64,000 nt of DNA from the NCBI RefSeq assembly GCF_003611465.1, contig NZ_RAXV01000003.1:1-64000 (forward strand), given 5' to 3'. Made by a program: the position numbers and the translations under genes. Of this stretch, positions 1-9,399 are shown piece by piece. The stretch is from Acinetobacter tianfuensis (GTDB lineage: Bacteria > Pseudomonadota > Gammaproteobacteria > Pseudomonadales > Moraxellaceae). Below the pieces are notes generated by a model that saw only the letters and a list, made by a program, of their open reading frames with translations, was not told the origin of the DNA and made no database searches. Every line of letters begins with the position of its first letter. Positions within the stretch are counted from its first letter, which is position 1.

Positions 1-51
1 GATTTTGCTGATTTTGCTGATTTTGCTGATTTTGCTGATTTTGCTGATTTT
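1..51. repeat. 9-bp minisatellite (GATTTTGCT)n inside the NERD-protein gene
   Basis: Five complete copies of GATTTTGCT plus a partial sixth, running off the left edge, so the true copy number is unknown. On the coding (minus) strand each unit gives Gln-Gln-Asn. Because the unit is 9 bp, changes in copy number would alter tail length without breaking the frame. Confidence 0.9.
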
Positions 52-1099
52 CAGAAGCTTTTACAGATTGCGCAGCGGTCATAGGCTTTTCTGCTTCCGG
101 CTGTTCAAAATACTGATTGCCTTTTTTATCCCTCTCAGACGGATGTATTTGCTGTGCCAGCTTTTGCTCGGGCCATTTCGGTTCTGCTCTAGGCTGTTCG
201 GCAATGGCCGCAGTTTCAGTGCGAGACATTTCATCTGCAGCTGTTGGATACGTCTGTTCAGAGGCATTATTACTGGAGGTTTTCGCTTTCATTTTAGTGA
301 AAGCATCATTTATTTTTTGCCATGCGGAAGGAATAAAAAGCAATAAAGCTAGAAACACAACAGGCCAAAATTTGCTAAGCGCTGGCAGCTGCGGCCGCTT
401 GAGCGGACTGCTGACTTTCTGCGGCAAAGTTTTTATATTTGGTTTTACTATATTTGGCACTGCTGCTTTGGGTGTTAAATAATGATGTTCAAGCGCATCT
501 ATCGGCTGCTTAGGGTGCCATTCATAAGGCAATAAATTCATTTTACCCATTAGTTCATCCACCCATTGCTGCTCTAAACGGATGCCAGCGCTTTTTTTAG
601 CTGCAAAATATGCGCTGCAATGCGCAATATCCGTAATTCCCATCCATTTCCGAGTCTTATCGCTGAGCAGATCATCGACATCGGTTAGTGCTGTAAAAAC
701 GGTTACGGCACCTATATGCCCAAGTTCACATCGGCTAAAAGCAGACTCTTTGCTTAAAAAATTCAGGAGAGAAAATTTATTGTTGCGCAGCTGGCGGTAT
801 GGGTTGAATTGGTTACCGCCCTTAACTTCAATCATGTCATTGTTTTGAGTCAGCAATTTCCAAGGGCCATTTTCACCCGCGGCCAGTTTCCCGCTATAAC
901 TCTTAAAATCACCCACAACTATTGAAAATGGGCTAAAACACACAAAGTCTATATCCTGTCCATTCCACATGGCATTATAAACAATATAAATCCATTGTTC
1001 TGGAGTATTCCAGTCCAGCTGCAGCTGCGATAAAAAATTATGAAGCATGCGCTCTTCATGGGCATGCTCGGCTTGATTCCCATAAAAGCAGTAAATCAT
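1..1099 (-). CDS. NERD-domain membrane protein, partial (C-terminus beyond window)
   Basis: The frame is open from ATG at 1099 to the window edge, at least 366 codons. Residues about 45-130 look like a NERD (nuclease-related) domain: DIDFVCFSPFSIVVGDFKSY is followed by MIEVKGGNQFNP and SRCELGHIGAVTVFTAL. Around residue 240-260 there is one hydrophobic membrane segment (FWPVVFLALLLFIPSAW). After it comes a low-complexity, Glu/Ala/Gln-rich tail that ends in repeated Gln-Gln-Asn encoded by a 9-bp tandem repeat. NERD proteins are thought to act on nucleic acid, but their function is poorly known; a role in DNA processing here is inference. The protein probably sits in the inner membrane with the NERD domain in the cytoplasm. 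The next gene (LysR) is on the same strand, about 170 bp upstream, with no visible operon link. Confidence 0.72.
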   Translation of the reverse strand, partial: MIYCFYGNQAEHAHEERMLHNFLSQLQLDWNTPEQWIYIVYNAMWNGQDIDFVCFSPFSIVVGDFKSYSGKLAAGENGPWKLLTQNNDMIEVKGGNQFNPYRQLRNNKFSLLNFLSKESAFSRCELGHIGAVTVFTALTDVDDLLSDKTRKWMGITDIAHCSAYFAAKKSAGIRLEQQWVDELMGKMNLLPYEWHPKQPIDALEHHYLTPKAAVPNIVKPNIKTLPQKVSSPLKRPQLPALSKFWPVVFLALLLFIPSAWQKINDAFTKMKAKTSSNNASEQTYPTAADEMSRTETAAIAEQPRAEPKWPEQKLAQQIHPSERDKKGNQYFEQPEAEKPMTAAQSVKASENQQNQQNQQNQQNQQN

Positions 1100-1267
1100 A
1101 AACAGTGAACCCCTAAACCCAAACAAGCAAAAAAGATTGTAATAATGATAAAATACAGCGTGTTAAATAATGTCTTATTATGCAATTTCCTTATAAATAA
1201 GAAAAGTTCAAATCAATGCTATAAATAAGTAAAGCTCTGTAATGACCACTCTATTGAGATACAAACT

Positions 1268-2188
1268 CTATTTAACTAAAATTTCATGAAACATATTGCG
1301 CAGCCATTGGTGGCTGGTTTTATGATGACACGACATGTGCCAATACTGTTTAACGCTATAGCTTGGAAATACAATCGGAGCCTTAAAAATCTTCAGATTA
1401 CCGCGTGACAGCAGCACTTCACTCAAATAATACGGCACGGTTGCAATCGCTTCCGTTTCCTGCACAACAAGTCCAACACCTAAATAGCTGGGCAAGCGCA
1501 TTAAAATATCCCGCTTTATTTCTAAGCTCATCAGCTCATTTTCAATATGGTAATGCCCCATCCCCGCATCAATATCAATGTGTGTTTCACGGATATATTC
1601 GTCTGTGCTGATTGTATCGCCCGTTAAACGAGGATGATCTTTGGACGCAATGACCACATAATATTGCTCAAAAAGTTTTTGCTGATAAAAACCATTTTCA
1701 AGATTCGGTAAAAAACCAAGCGCTAAGTCAATTTCACCATTGGCCATTTGGTAACTTGTTTCAGAAGTAATAGGCCGTACATTCAAACGTACATGAGGCG
1801 CATGGTCTTTTAAATATTGTGAGATTTTTGGCAGCAGCACCAAATGCGAAACATCCGTCATGGCCAAAGTAAAACGCTGCTGTGAATGTGACTGATCGAA
1901 ATCCACACTGAAATGGTTAATCACTTCAACTTTGCTTAAGACTTCACTTACTAGCGGATAGAGCTGTTTAGAAAGCTCTGTAGGCGCCATCTCATTGCCT
2001 ATACGTAAAAATAAAGGGTCATTATAGTGCTGGCGTATTTTATTCAGGATATTGCTGACTGTTGGCTGGCTCATTTCTAAATGTTCAGCAGCCAAAGATA
2101 CGCTTTTATATTTATAAACGTAAAAAAAGATACTGAGTAATTTAAAGTCCAGATCAAACACGAAAGATACGTTCCTATTTTCACACAT
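1268..2188 (-). CDS. LysR-family transcriptional regulator
   Basis: A 306-residue LysR-type regulator. An N-terminal winged helix-turn-helix (FKLLSIFFYVYKYKSVSLAA, then SQPTVSNILNKIRQHYNDPL) is followed by a periplasmic-binding-protein-like effector domain. The frame extends upstream to a TTG at 2203, but the ATG at 2188 places the helix-turn-helix at the usual distance from the N-terminus; no strong ribosome binding site supports either. The HAD phosphatase gene lies divergently about 200 bp away, so that spacer could hold a shared control region, but no target or effector can be read from the sequence. Confidence 0.85.
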   Translation of the reverse strand: MCENRNVSFVFDLDFKLLSIFFYVYKYKSVSLAAEHLEMSQPTVSNILNKIRQHYNDPLFLRIGNEMAPTELSKQLYPLVSEVLSKVEVINHFSVDFDQSHSQQRFTLAMTDVSHLVLLPKISQYLKDHAPHVRLNVRPITSETSYQMANGEIDLALGFLPNLENGFYQQKLFEQYYVVIASKDHPRLTGDTISTDEYIRETHIDIDAGMGHYHIENELMSLEIKRDILMRLPSYLGVGLVVQETEAIATVPYYLSEVLLSRGNLKIFKAPIVFPSYSVKQYWHMSCHHKTSHQWLRNMFHEILVK

Positions 2189-2392
2189 TGCAGAAGAAAG
2201 CAATCATCTGCTAAATTTTCAATTTTGCCTATGCGCAAATCTTACTTTGAAAAATATAAATGTTCTAGCATTTAGCGCGGTGATTTATACAGATGCATAT
2301 TCATCGCATCAATGCCATTATATAGCGTTCAGCTAAATACCTTCACGCTGCTGAGCTAAACTGCTGAACTGATAAGTGAGAGATGAGAAAAT

Positions 2393-3118
2393 ATGCTGCA
2401 GGGGAAAAAATTAATTTGTTTTGATTTAGATGGCACTTTAATTGATTCTGTCGGTATTTGGAATCAAGTTGATGCCGCGTTAATTTTAGAGCTGGCCAAT
2501 GTAATTGAACACGAAATAGAAATTCAGCATGAACGCGACAGGCAGCTTAAAATATTTCACCATTTGCCCGACCCTTATTTAGCATACTGCAGCTTTCTCA
2601 TGCAAAAATATGCTTTTCCACTCAGCGCAGAAGCAGTTAAAGCACGCCGTTATCAAATATCACGTGAATTTTTAGACCATGCCGTACAGCCTAAAGCCTA
2701 TGTGCGTGAACTCATCCAGCTGCTGAAACAGCACGGCCTGCTGTTAGCACTCACGACGACAACCAGCTTATTTAATATAGAGCGCTATCAGCAGTACAAC
2801 GCTAATGTCAATTCAGCAATTGATTTTACACATGATTTTGATTTAATCCTGACTCGCGGCAATGTAAAGCATATCAAGCCGCATCCTGAAATTTATTTAA
2901 CAGCTATGCAGCATTTTCAGCTGCAGCCTGAAGAATGCCTCATTGTCGAAGATTCATTGATTGGTATTGAGGCAGCGGTATTCGCAGGAATAGACGCTGT
3001 GGCTATTTATGATGAATACTCAGCTGCAGAACAAGAACAGATTCAATCGAAGGCCCGCTTTTATGTGCAAAACTTTATTGAATTTTCTAACTTAGCAAAG
3101 CTAGGCCCGCCAACCTAA
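2393..3118 (+). CDS. HAD-superfamily hydrolase (phosphoglycolate-phosphatase-like)
   Basis: A 241-residue protein with all four HAD phosphatase motifs: motif I FDLDGTLID (nucleophile Asp11, acid Asp13), motif II in LALTTTTS, motif III KPHPEIY and motif IV VEDSLIGIEAA. The helical cap between motifs I and II fits subfamily IA. Such enzymes hydrolyse small phosphate esters in the cytoplasm; the substrate (phosphoglycolate, a sugar phosphate or another) cannot be told from sequence. It is a single gene ended by a bidirectional terminator shared with the convergent CoA-transferase gene. Confidence 0.85.
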   Translation: MLQGKKLICFDLDGTLIDSVGIWNQVDAALILELANVIEHEIEIQHERDRQLKIFHHLPDPYLAYCSFLMQKYAFPLSAEAVKARRYQISREFLDHAVQPKAYVRELIQLLKQHGLLLALTTTTSLFNIERYQQYNANVNSAIDFTHDFDLILTRGNVKHIKPHPEIYLTAMQHFQLQPEECLIVEDSLIGIEAAVFAGIDAVAIYDEYSAAEQEQIQSKARFYVQNFIEFSNLAKLGPPT

Positions 3119-3162
3119 GACATTAGAGATACCGCAGGTAATTTATCTCCTTGCCAAAGAAG

Positions 3163-3190
3163 AAAAAAGCCCGAATTATTCGGGCCTTTT
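3163..3190. terminator. Bidirectional rho-independent terminator
   Basis: Stem GCCCGAA/TTCGGGC with loop TTA, an A-run before it and a T-run after it. It can end the HAD gene (plus) and the CoA-transferase gene (minus). Confidence 0.88.
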
Positions 3191-3207
3191 CTGTATTAAA
3201 TATAAAA

Positions 3208-4704
3208 TTAAGCTGTTTTCATCGTACCTTTTTCTTCAAAACTCGCATGCCAAGACAGTGCTTCATCTAACAAGTGCGGTGTTTGACCGCCTTTGGCTGC
3301 TGCACGTTTAAAGTAGCTCAGCAAATCTGCACGGTAGTCTGGATGTGCACAAATTTCAATGACTTTAAGCGCACGTTCACGAGGCGCTAAACCGCGTAGG
3401 TCTGCAAGACCCTGCTCCGTTACCACAATATCAACATCATGGTCGGTATGATCTGTATGACTGACCATAGGCACAACAGATGAAATAGCACCGCCCTTTG
3501 CAATCGACTTGGTCACAAAAATCGCAATGTGCGCATGGCGGGTAAAATCACCTGAGCCGCCAATGCCATTCATCATTTTTGTACCCGTCACATGGGTTGA
3601 GTTCACATTACCGTAAATATCAAACTCAAGCGCCGTGTTAATGGCAATAATACCCAAGCGGCGGATGATCTCCGGGTTGTTCGACAGCTCTTGCGGACGC
3701 AGCACAATTTTGTCTTTATATTTGTCAAAATTTTTCATGACATTTGCAGCGCATGGTTCTGACAGTGTCATGGAGCAGCCTGAAGCAAATTTCATTTTGC
3801 CAGAGTCAATCAGCTGGAACGTACAGTCTTGCAGTACTTCTGAATACATCTCTAAATCATGGAAATTGGAGTGTTCAAAACCGGCAAATACCGCATTTGC
3901 AATTGAGCCAACACCCGATTGCAGCGGACCTAAATTTTCAGGTAACTGGCCAGCGGCAACTTCACCTTCAAAGAACTGAATCAAATGCTTCGCAATCGAC
4001 AAGGTATCTTCATCTGGCTCATCCATGCCAAAAGAGCTGTCTGGAATATCATTCAGCACAATGGCTGAAATTTTTTCTGGGTTGACGTGAATGCCGATCG
4101 TGCCAATACGCTCACCCGCCTGTTCTAGCGGGATTGGGCCGCGGTTTGGACGCGCTTTCGGAACATAGATGTCATGCACGCCTTCCAATACAGGATTGAT
4201 CGTATTATCAATTTCAATAATGACATGATCCGCCATTTCAATGAAATTTGCCGAGTTGCCGCATGAGCCAGTCGGAATGATCTGTCCATCTTCTGTAATC
4301 GCAGTTGCCGCCACAATCGCTACATTCATTGCAGGCAAGTTGTGATGACGAATATTGTCAGCCATTTCAGATAAGTGCTGGTCAATATACATCACTTCAC
4401 CATTATTAATGGCTTTGCGCAGGCCTGGATCCGCCTGATAAGGATAGCGGCGTGAAATCGCATGCGCCTCATTAAGGCGGCCGTCAATTTTGTTGCCTAA
4501 GCTAGCGCCTGTCGCTAAGGTAATTTTTAAAGGATTGGCTTGCGCATAATCGGCCAAAGCCAGAGGCACTGTCTTTGCTTCTCCAGCACCGCCAAAACCG
4601 CTTAAGCCGACCACAGAACCATCTTTAATTAATTCAATGGCCTGCTGAGCAGACATTACTTTTTCATGCAGGGAGAGCAAGCGAATACGTTCTAAACCAT
4701 TCAT
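3208..4704 (-). CDS. Acetyl-CoA hydrolase/succinyl-CoA:acetate CoA-transferase family
   Basis: A 498-residue class I CoA-transferase. The N-terminus has the glycine-rich VGLSGFGGAGEAKTVP. Further on are the family's GVGSIANAV loop and YSEVLQD, whose Glu is the residue that forms the covalent CoA thioester in this family. The C-terminus has NGIGGSGDF and DLRGLAPRERA. It moves CoA between acetate and succinate or hydrolyses acetyl-CoA, in the cytoplasm. The frame runs up to a TTG at 4719, but the ATG at 4704 has GAG upstream and is preferred. It lies about 97 bp downstream of a thiolase gene that follows an acyl-CoA dehydrogenase gene, so the three may form a loose acyl-CoA/acetate operon. Confidence 0.87.
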   Translation of the reverse strand: MNGLERIRLLSLHEKVMSAQQAIELIKDGSVVGLSGFGGAGEAKTVPLALADYAQANPLKITLATGASLGNKIDGRLNEAHAISRRYPYQADPGLRKAINNGEVMYIDQHLSEMADNIRHHNLPAMNVAIVAATAITEDGQIIPTGSCGNSANFIEMADHVIIEIDNTINPVLEGVHDIYVPKARPNRGPIPLEQAGERIGTIGIHVNPEKISAIVLNDIPDSSFGMDEPDEDTLSIAKHLIQFFEGEVAAGQLPENLGPLQSGVGSIANAVFAGFEHSNFHDLEMYSEVLQDCTFQLIDSGKMKFASGCSMTLSEPCAANVMKNFDKYKDKIVLRPQELSNNPEIIRRLGIIAINTALEFDIYGNVNSTHVTGTKMMNGIGGSGDFTRHAHIAIFVTKSIAKGGAISSVVPMVSHTDHTDHDVDIVVTEQGLADLRGLAPRERALKVIEICAHPDYRADLLSYFKRAAAKGGQTPHLLDEALSWHASFEEKGTMKTA

Positions 4705-4801
4705 ATATAAAAATCTCAAAAATAAACATTTATTGTGTTCATCATCCCAGCGTACTGAGATGATGCCTGTTATTGCTTATCTAAAAATAAATTCGCCCGC
4801 T

Positions 4802-5971
4802 TTAAACAAGCTCTACCGCAATCGCAGTTGCTTCACCGCCGCCAATACATAGCGCAGCAATGCCTTTTTTTCCGCCAGTACGTTTAAGTGCATGAAGAAG
4901 CGTCACAATAATACGTGAACCTGAAGAACCCAATGGATGGCCCAGTGCACATGCGCCGCCATTGATATTAACTTTGGCTTCATCCAAATTAAATCCATCA
5001 ATAGCCAGCATCGTCACCATGGCAAATGCTTCATTCACCTCCCAAAGGTCGACATCTTCAGCTTTCCAGCCAGCCTTTTGCAGGACCTTTTCAATTGCGC
5101 CCACTGGTGCGATGGTAAATTCAGACGGATGCTGTGAGTTGGAAGCATAAGCTACAACTTTTGCCAGTGGCTTTAAGCCGCGTGCCGCTGCTGTTGCTTC
5201 AGAAGTCACAACCAATGCAGATGCGCCATCTGAAATTGAGCTGGCATTGGCCGCTGTGATTGTGCCGTCTTTTTTAAATGCAGGACGAAGTGTTGGAATT
5301 TTTTCAGGTTTCGCACTGAGCGGCTGTTCATCCGTATCTACAACCGCATCACCTTTACGTGATTTAACTGTTACCGGCACGATTTCAGCTTTAAAGTAGC
5401 CGCCATTTACCGCTTCAACCGCTTTATTCAGCGAATTAATAGCAAATGCATCTTGCTGTTCACGTGTATAGCCTTTTTTATCCGCCATTTCCTGTGCAAG
5501 AATACCCATAGACAGGCCTGTTTCAGCATCTTCTAGGCCTTCTTGGAACATATGATCCGTTGTTTTCCCGTGCCCCATGCGGTAGCCGGCACGCGCTTTT
5601 TCTAATAAATATGGCGCATTTGACATAGATTCCATGCCGCCCGCTACCACAATTTGTGCAGAACCCGCTTGAATTGCATTAGCTGCCTGCATGACAGCTT
5701 TCATGCCTGAGCCGCAGATTTTATTAATTGTTGTTGCGCCAGTTGAGTCAGGCAAACCAGCCAAACGCATTGCTTGACGTGCTGGGCCTTGTTTTAACCC
5801 TGCAGGAAGTACGCAGCCAAAAATAACTTCATCAATATCTGCAGCCTGTAAACCTGAACGTTCAACAGCTGCTTGAATTGCCGCAGCGCCTAACTCAGGT
5901 GCTGTGCAAGATGACAATGAGCCTTGAAAACCGCCCATTGCTGTACGAACGCCATCTACAATAACGATCAT
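4802..5971 (-). CDS. atoB: Acetyl-CoA C-acetyltransferase (thiolase)
   Basis: A 389-residue thiolase of usual length. The acyl-accepting cysteine is in NKICGSGMKAVMQA. The C-terminal active-site blocks are NGGACALGHPLGSSGSRI and LCIGGGEATA, with the conserved NEAFA between. It condenses two acetyl-CoA to acetoacetyl-CoA or cleaves 3-ketoacyl-CoA. The length and motifs fit the short-chain AtoB/PhaA type better than FadA, but chain-length preference is not readable. It sits between the acyl-CoA dehydrogenase (94 bp upstream) and CoA-transferase genes on the same strand. Confidence 0.9.
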   Translation of the reverse strand: MIVIVDGVRTAMGGFQGSLSSCTAPELGAAAIQAAVERSGLQAADIDEVIFGCVLPAGLKQGPARQAMRLAGLPDSTGATTINKICGSGMKAVMQAANAIQAGSAQIVVAGGMESMSNAPYLLEKARAGYRMGHGKTTDHMFQEGLEDAETGLSMGILAQEMADKKGYTREQQDAFAINSLNKAVEAVNGGYFKAEIVPVTVKSRKGDAVVDTDEQPLSAKPEKIPTLRPAFKKDGTITAANASSISDGASALVVTSEATAAARGLKPLAKVVAYASNSQHPSEFTIAPVGAIEKVLQKAGWKAEDVDLWEVNEAFAMVTMLAIDGFNLDEAKVNINGGACALGHPLGSSGSRIIVTLLHALKRTGGKKGIAALCIGGGEATAIAVELV

Positions 5972-6065
5972 TTCTTATTCCATCCTATTTATACATTTTG
6001 TACACCCCAAGCAGCATAAAAACTTCTTGGAGCTTTTCCATCATTTTTTGATTTTTGCTCTAAAA

Positions 6066-7847
6066 TTATGACTGAGCGGTGAAATATTCCTCAGGAAGCT
6101 GCATAATCAGCTCCGCGCCAGCATGAATACGCTGGGTACGCGCCGCTAAATCAGGCAGCACCTTTGCTGCAAAATATTGCGCCAAGACCAATTTATTTTG
6201 GAAGAATGCATCCTGTTTTGGCTGTGCTGCTTTGCTAATACGCGCATACATATAAGTAAAGCTGAGCAAGCCAACAGCATGCAGATAGTCAACTGCAACA
6301 GAGTTCGCAAAATCAGGGTTCAGCTTAGACTGTTCAACGATATGCTGCGTTAATGCTTCCAGCTCATCACATACTTTTAAGCATGCTGCTTTAATGCTTA
6401 GAGCATCGTCTAACTCTGCTGCAAATTCGCGAATTTCTGCAATGTATTCTGCAATGTATGCGCCTTTGCATTTCGTGGTTTTACGGCCAATCAAATCAAT
6501 CGCTTGCACACCGTTCGTACCTTCGTAAATTTGCGCAATACGTAAGTCGCGAATACATTGCTCCATGCCCCATTCACGAATGTAGCCATGGCCGCCAAAG
6601 CACATTTGAGCTTCTAACGCCGCTTGAAGCGCTGTATCTGTCAGGTACGCTTTAGCAATTGGAGTCAACAGCGCAACACGGTCAGTTGCTTTACGCACGG
6701 CTTCTGCATCTGTTGAGTATTTTGTAATGTCCAGCTGCTGGCCTACATATACGGCAAATGCGCGAGATGCTTCATTATTCGCACGTACATTCAGCAGCAT
6801 ACGGCGCACATCACCATGTACTAAAATTGAATCTGCTGGTTTTTCAGGTGTTTTTGCGCCTGTAGATGCACGGCCTTGCAAACGGTCAGTCGCATACTGT
6901 GCTGCATTTTGGTATGCATATTCAGAAGCGCCTATGCCTTGAATACCCATAGATAAACGTTCGTAGTTCATCATCACAAACATGCCGGCAAGGCCTTCAT
7001 TTTCATTGCCAACCATGTAGCCTTTCGCGCCGTCAAAGTTCATGACACAAGTTGCCGAACCTTTAATACCCATCTTATGTTCAATTGAACCCGCCGCTAC
7101 AGCATTGCGCTCACCTAATGAACCATCTGCATTCACTAAGAATTTAGGCACAATAAACAGTGAAATACCGCGTGAACCCGCTGGCGCATTTGGTGTTTTT
7201 GCTAAAACTAAGTGAATAATGTTTTCACATAGGTCATGTTCACCGCTGGTAATAAAGATTTTAGTGCCCGTGATGTTAAATGAGCCGTCTTCATTAGGTT
7301 CAGCTTTAGTTTTAATAATACCCAAGTCCGTGCCTGAGTGCGGTTCAGTTAAGCACATTGTGCCTGACCACTCACCTGTATAAAGTTTTGGCAAATACGT
7401 TTCTTTTTGCTCTTGAGAGGCACGGTCATTAATGGCCATGCCAGCGCCAACCGTCAGCAGCGGATACAGCATAAATGACGGGTTGGTACTCCAAATCATT
7501 TCGTCTGCAAGCACAGTCAGCATTTTTGGCATGCCCTGACCGCCCCATTCTTCATTTGCGCCTAAACCAATCCAGCCGCCTTGCGCAAACTGATCGAACG
7601 CCTCTTTAAAACCTGCTGGTGTTTTGACAGTGCCGTTGCTGAATTCTGCGCCGCCAGACTCATCTGCACTGCGGTTCAAATCTAAAATGACGTTTTTAGA
7701 AAACTTAGCCATTTCCTCTAAAATAGCATTGGCAGTTGCCATATCTAAATGTGCAAGATTTTCATTCGATTGAAAAAACTCTTCGGCCTTAAATACATCA
7801 TTTAAGATAAAGTCCATATCTTTCAGTGGCGCATTATAAATTGGCAT
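6066..7847 (-). CDS. Acyl-CoA dehydrogenase (FAD), long form
   Basis: A 593-residue acyl-CoA dehydrogenase of the about 600-residue class. It has an N-terminal helical domain, a central substrate/FAD region (MCLTEPHSGTDLG and FNITGTKIFITSGEHD) and a C-terminal helical domain. The catalytic base is the Glu of IYEGTNGVQAIDLIGRK, near residue 440, and an extra about 120-residue tail typical of the long class follows. It catalyses the first oxidation of beta-oxidation using FAD. It is first of the minus-strand set with the thiolase and CoA-transferase genes, and a TetR regulator is divergent across a 590-bp spacer. Its exact acyl chain length is unknown. Confidence 0.9.
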   Translation of the reverse strand: MPIYNAPLKDMDFILNDVFKAEEFFQSNENLAHLDMATANAILEEMAKFSKNVILDLNRSADESGGAEFSNGTVKTPAGFKEAFDQFAQGGWIGLGANEEWGGQGMPKMLTVLADEMIWSTNPSFMLYPLLTVGAGMAINDRASQEQKETYLPKLYTGEWSGTMCLTEPHSGTDLGIIKTKAEPNEDGSFNITGTKIFITSGEHDLCENIIHLVLAKTPNAPAGSRGISLFIVPKFLVNADGSLGERNAVAAGSIEHKMGIKGSATCVMNFDGAKGYMVGNENEGLAGMFVMMNYERLSMGIQGIGASEYAYQNAAQYATDRLQGRASTGAKTPEKPADSILVHGDVRRMLLNVRANNEASRAFAVYVGQQLDITKYSTDAEAVRKATDRVALLTPIAKAYLTDTALQAALEAQMCFGGHGYIREWGMEQCIRDLRIAQIYEGTNGVQAIDLIGRKTTKCKGAYIAEYIAEIREFAAELDDALSIKAACLKVCDELEALTQHIVEQSKLNPDFANSVAVDYLHAVGLLSFTYMYARISKAAQPKQDAFFQNKLVLAQYFAAKVLPDLAARTQRIHAGAELIMQLPEEYFTAQS

Positions 7848-8434
7848 TGCGTATTCCTTTCCATACTTGGCAGCTCAAGCGTCCAAGGTGTTTTTGAGGT
7901 TGAATTGTCCTAAACAAAACGGCCAAAGCAGTTCTGCTGTATTTTATAAAATTGCTGTATTTCAGTTTGCTGCTCTATTTTGCGCTCAACATTTCGCTGA
8001 ATATCTTTAAGCTGCAGCTGTATTTAGCCGCGATATCGCGACAAATAAGGAAAACCGTTTGAATATATTAAATTTTTTAAACAATGATGTTTTGAACCGT
8101 ACATATTGAAACCTAATAAAAATGAATACTGCAGGTATTAACAGCTAGGCGCTTGTTTAAAATTAAGGCGATTAGCTTTTGTTCTAAAAACGCAAAAACA
8201 ATAGATTAAAAAAAATAAATTGCCAATTTTATTTCCAATAATTGACCTGTGGGGTTCAACTTTCTTGACATTTTTATTTTCACATGAAAAGTAAGGAAAT
8301 AATCTAATTTAATATTAAATGCTTACAAAGCAGGCAATTTAAGTTAAATTCAAGACGATAGTGTAATGTGCAAAGCCGACCATTGCGGTTAGGCTCTATG
8401 TACCGCTCTTATGATGTTTATGGAAAGCGAAAAA
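7848..8434. other. Long divergent spacer between acyl-CoA dehydrogenase and TetR genes
   Basis: AT-rich, with no credible ORF. A TTGACA hexamer at 8262-8267 could be a -35 element for the TetR gene, but no good -10 follows at normal spacing. No clear TetR palindrome was found. The length suggests control regions for both genes. Confidence 0.4.
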
Positions 8435-9043
8435 ATGAGTTCAGTACGTCAACAAAATTTTTTACTGCGCAAAGAAAAAATTTTATCTATGGCAGAAATG
8501 CTATTGCTGGATAATAATCAGGACATCACTCTCAGTGAGTTAGCGGCTGAACTCGATATTGCTAAAGGCACGATTTATAAACATTTTAAAAGTAAGAATC
8601 AGCTGTATCTTGAATTAATTATTCTCAATGAAAAACGTCTTTTAGACATTTCTAAAAAATATAATAACGACATTAAAACTTATGTATCACAGTATATGCT
8701 TTACAATATGCTGAATTCAAACCGCACTATTTTATTGCATGTGATTGAAGACCGTTTGACCAATAATGAACGAAAATTAAAAGAATTATTTGAAGAGCTT
8801 TACCTTGTGCGTGAAGAGCGGATTATTGAAATTAAAGAAATGACCAGCGCCTATTTAAAGTCTTTAGACAGCGCAATGTCGATTCGCGATTATCTCTCTT
8901 ACATTTGGACAGTCACATACGGCGCATCACTGCTGCTGAATTCCACCCACTACCAAAAATCAATTGGTTCACGTGAACGGCTCATTAAATTGTACATTAA
9001 CCAAGCGCTTATGACGCCAGATAAAATATCTGCTGTGGTTTAA
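8435..9043 (+). CDS. TetR-family transcriptional regulator
   Basis: A 202-residue one-domain regulator. The N-terminal TetR helix-turn-helix covers LSELAAELDIAKGTIYKHF and is followed by an all-helical ligand domain. The frame begins at an ATG at 8411, but GGAAAG at 8422-8427 sits 7 bp before the ATG at 8435, so 8435 is preferred. It is divergent from the acyl-CoA dehydrogenase operon and could repress it in response to an acyl-CoA, as several TetR regulators do; that is inference from position only. Confidence 0.85.
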   Translation: MSSVRQQNFLLRKEKILSMAEMLLLDNNQDITLSELAAELDIAKGTIYKHFKSKNQLYLELIILNEKRLLDISKKYNNDIKTYVSQYMLYNMLNSNRTILLHVIEDRLTNNERKLKELFEELYLVREERIIEIKEMTSAYLKSLDSAMSIRDYLSYIWTVTYGASLLLNSTHYQKSIGSRERLIKLYINQALMTPDKISAVV

Positions 9044-9075
9044 CACTGCTAAATCATTAAATAATTTTTCTTAAT

Positions 9076-9105
9076 AAAAAAGCCTGAGAAAATCTAGGCT
9101 TTTTT
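9076..9105. terminator. Bidirectional rho-independent terminator
   Basis: Stem AAAAAAGCCT/AGGCTTTTTT with a 10-nt loop, between the convergent tetR-type gene and copZ. Confidence 0.87.
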
Positions 9106-9121
9106 ACGTATTTAGCAGAAA

Positions 9122-9316
9122 TTAAAGCACTGCTGCTGGAAAACCGTCTTCAGCCAAAGCATCTAAAATTTTTTGCTCATCTGCTGCATTGCTGATCTCT
9201 ACCAATTTTGCAGCGACATCAATCTCAACTAAAGCAGAAGCATCGGCATCTTTTACAGTAGCTGTTACGCTGCGGGCACAGCCGCCGCATGTCATATTTT
9301 CGATACGTAATTTCAT
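9122..9316 (-). CDS. copZ: CopZ-like copper chaperone (HMA domain)
   Basis: A 64-residue single heavy-metal-associated domain. The metal site is MTCGGC (Cys10 and Cys13) and the short beta-alpha-beta-beta-alpha-beta pattern fits a free chaperone that carries Cu(I) to the P-type ATPase. It has a strong AGGAG ribosome binding site 7 bp before the ATG and its own CueR-type promoter. It is transcribed with the same orientation as cueR and copA but from a separate promoter in the cueR-copZ gap. Confidence 0.9.
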   Translation of the reverse strand: MKLRIENMTCGGCARSVTATVKDADASALVEIDVAAKLVEISNAADEQKILDALAEDGFPAAVL

Positions 9317-9345
9317 ATTTACACTCCTATACTGACTATAGATCT

Positions 9346-9376
9346 ATCTTAAGGCTTCCCATCATGTGAAGGTCAA
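9346..9376 (-). promoter_or_regulatory. CueR-activated promoter of copZ
   Basis: On the minus strand: -35 TTGACC, a 19-bp spacer, then -10 TAAGAT. The spacer carries the CueR-type dyad CTTCACATGATGGGAAG. The overlong 19-bp spacer is the signature of MerR-family activation. Confidence 0.85.
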
Positions 9377-9399
9377 GCTGAAGGCTAATTTTTAGAAAA

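Noticed and set aside
5..848. Three plus-strand ORFs at the left edge
   Set aside because: They run opposite the continuous NERD-domain frame, which has real motifs and a membrane helix. Their Leu/Phe/Ser-rich translations are antisense artefacts.
4738..4767. Hairpin CATCATCCCAG/CTGAGATGATG between thiolase and CoA-transferase genes
   Set aside because: One mismatch and no T-run on either side. It might modestly affect read-through, but it is not supported as a terminator.
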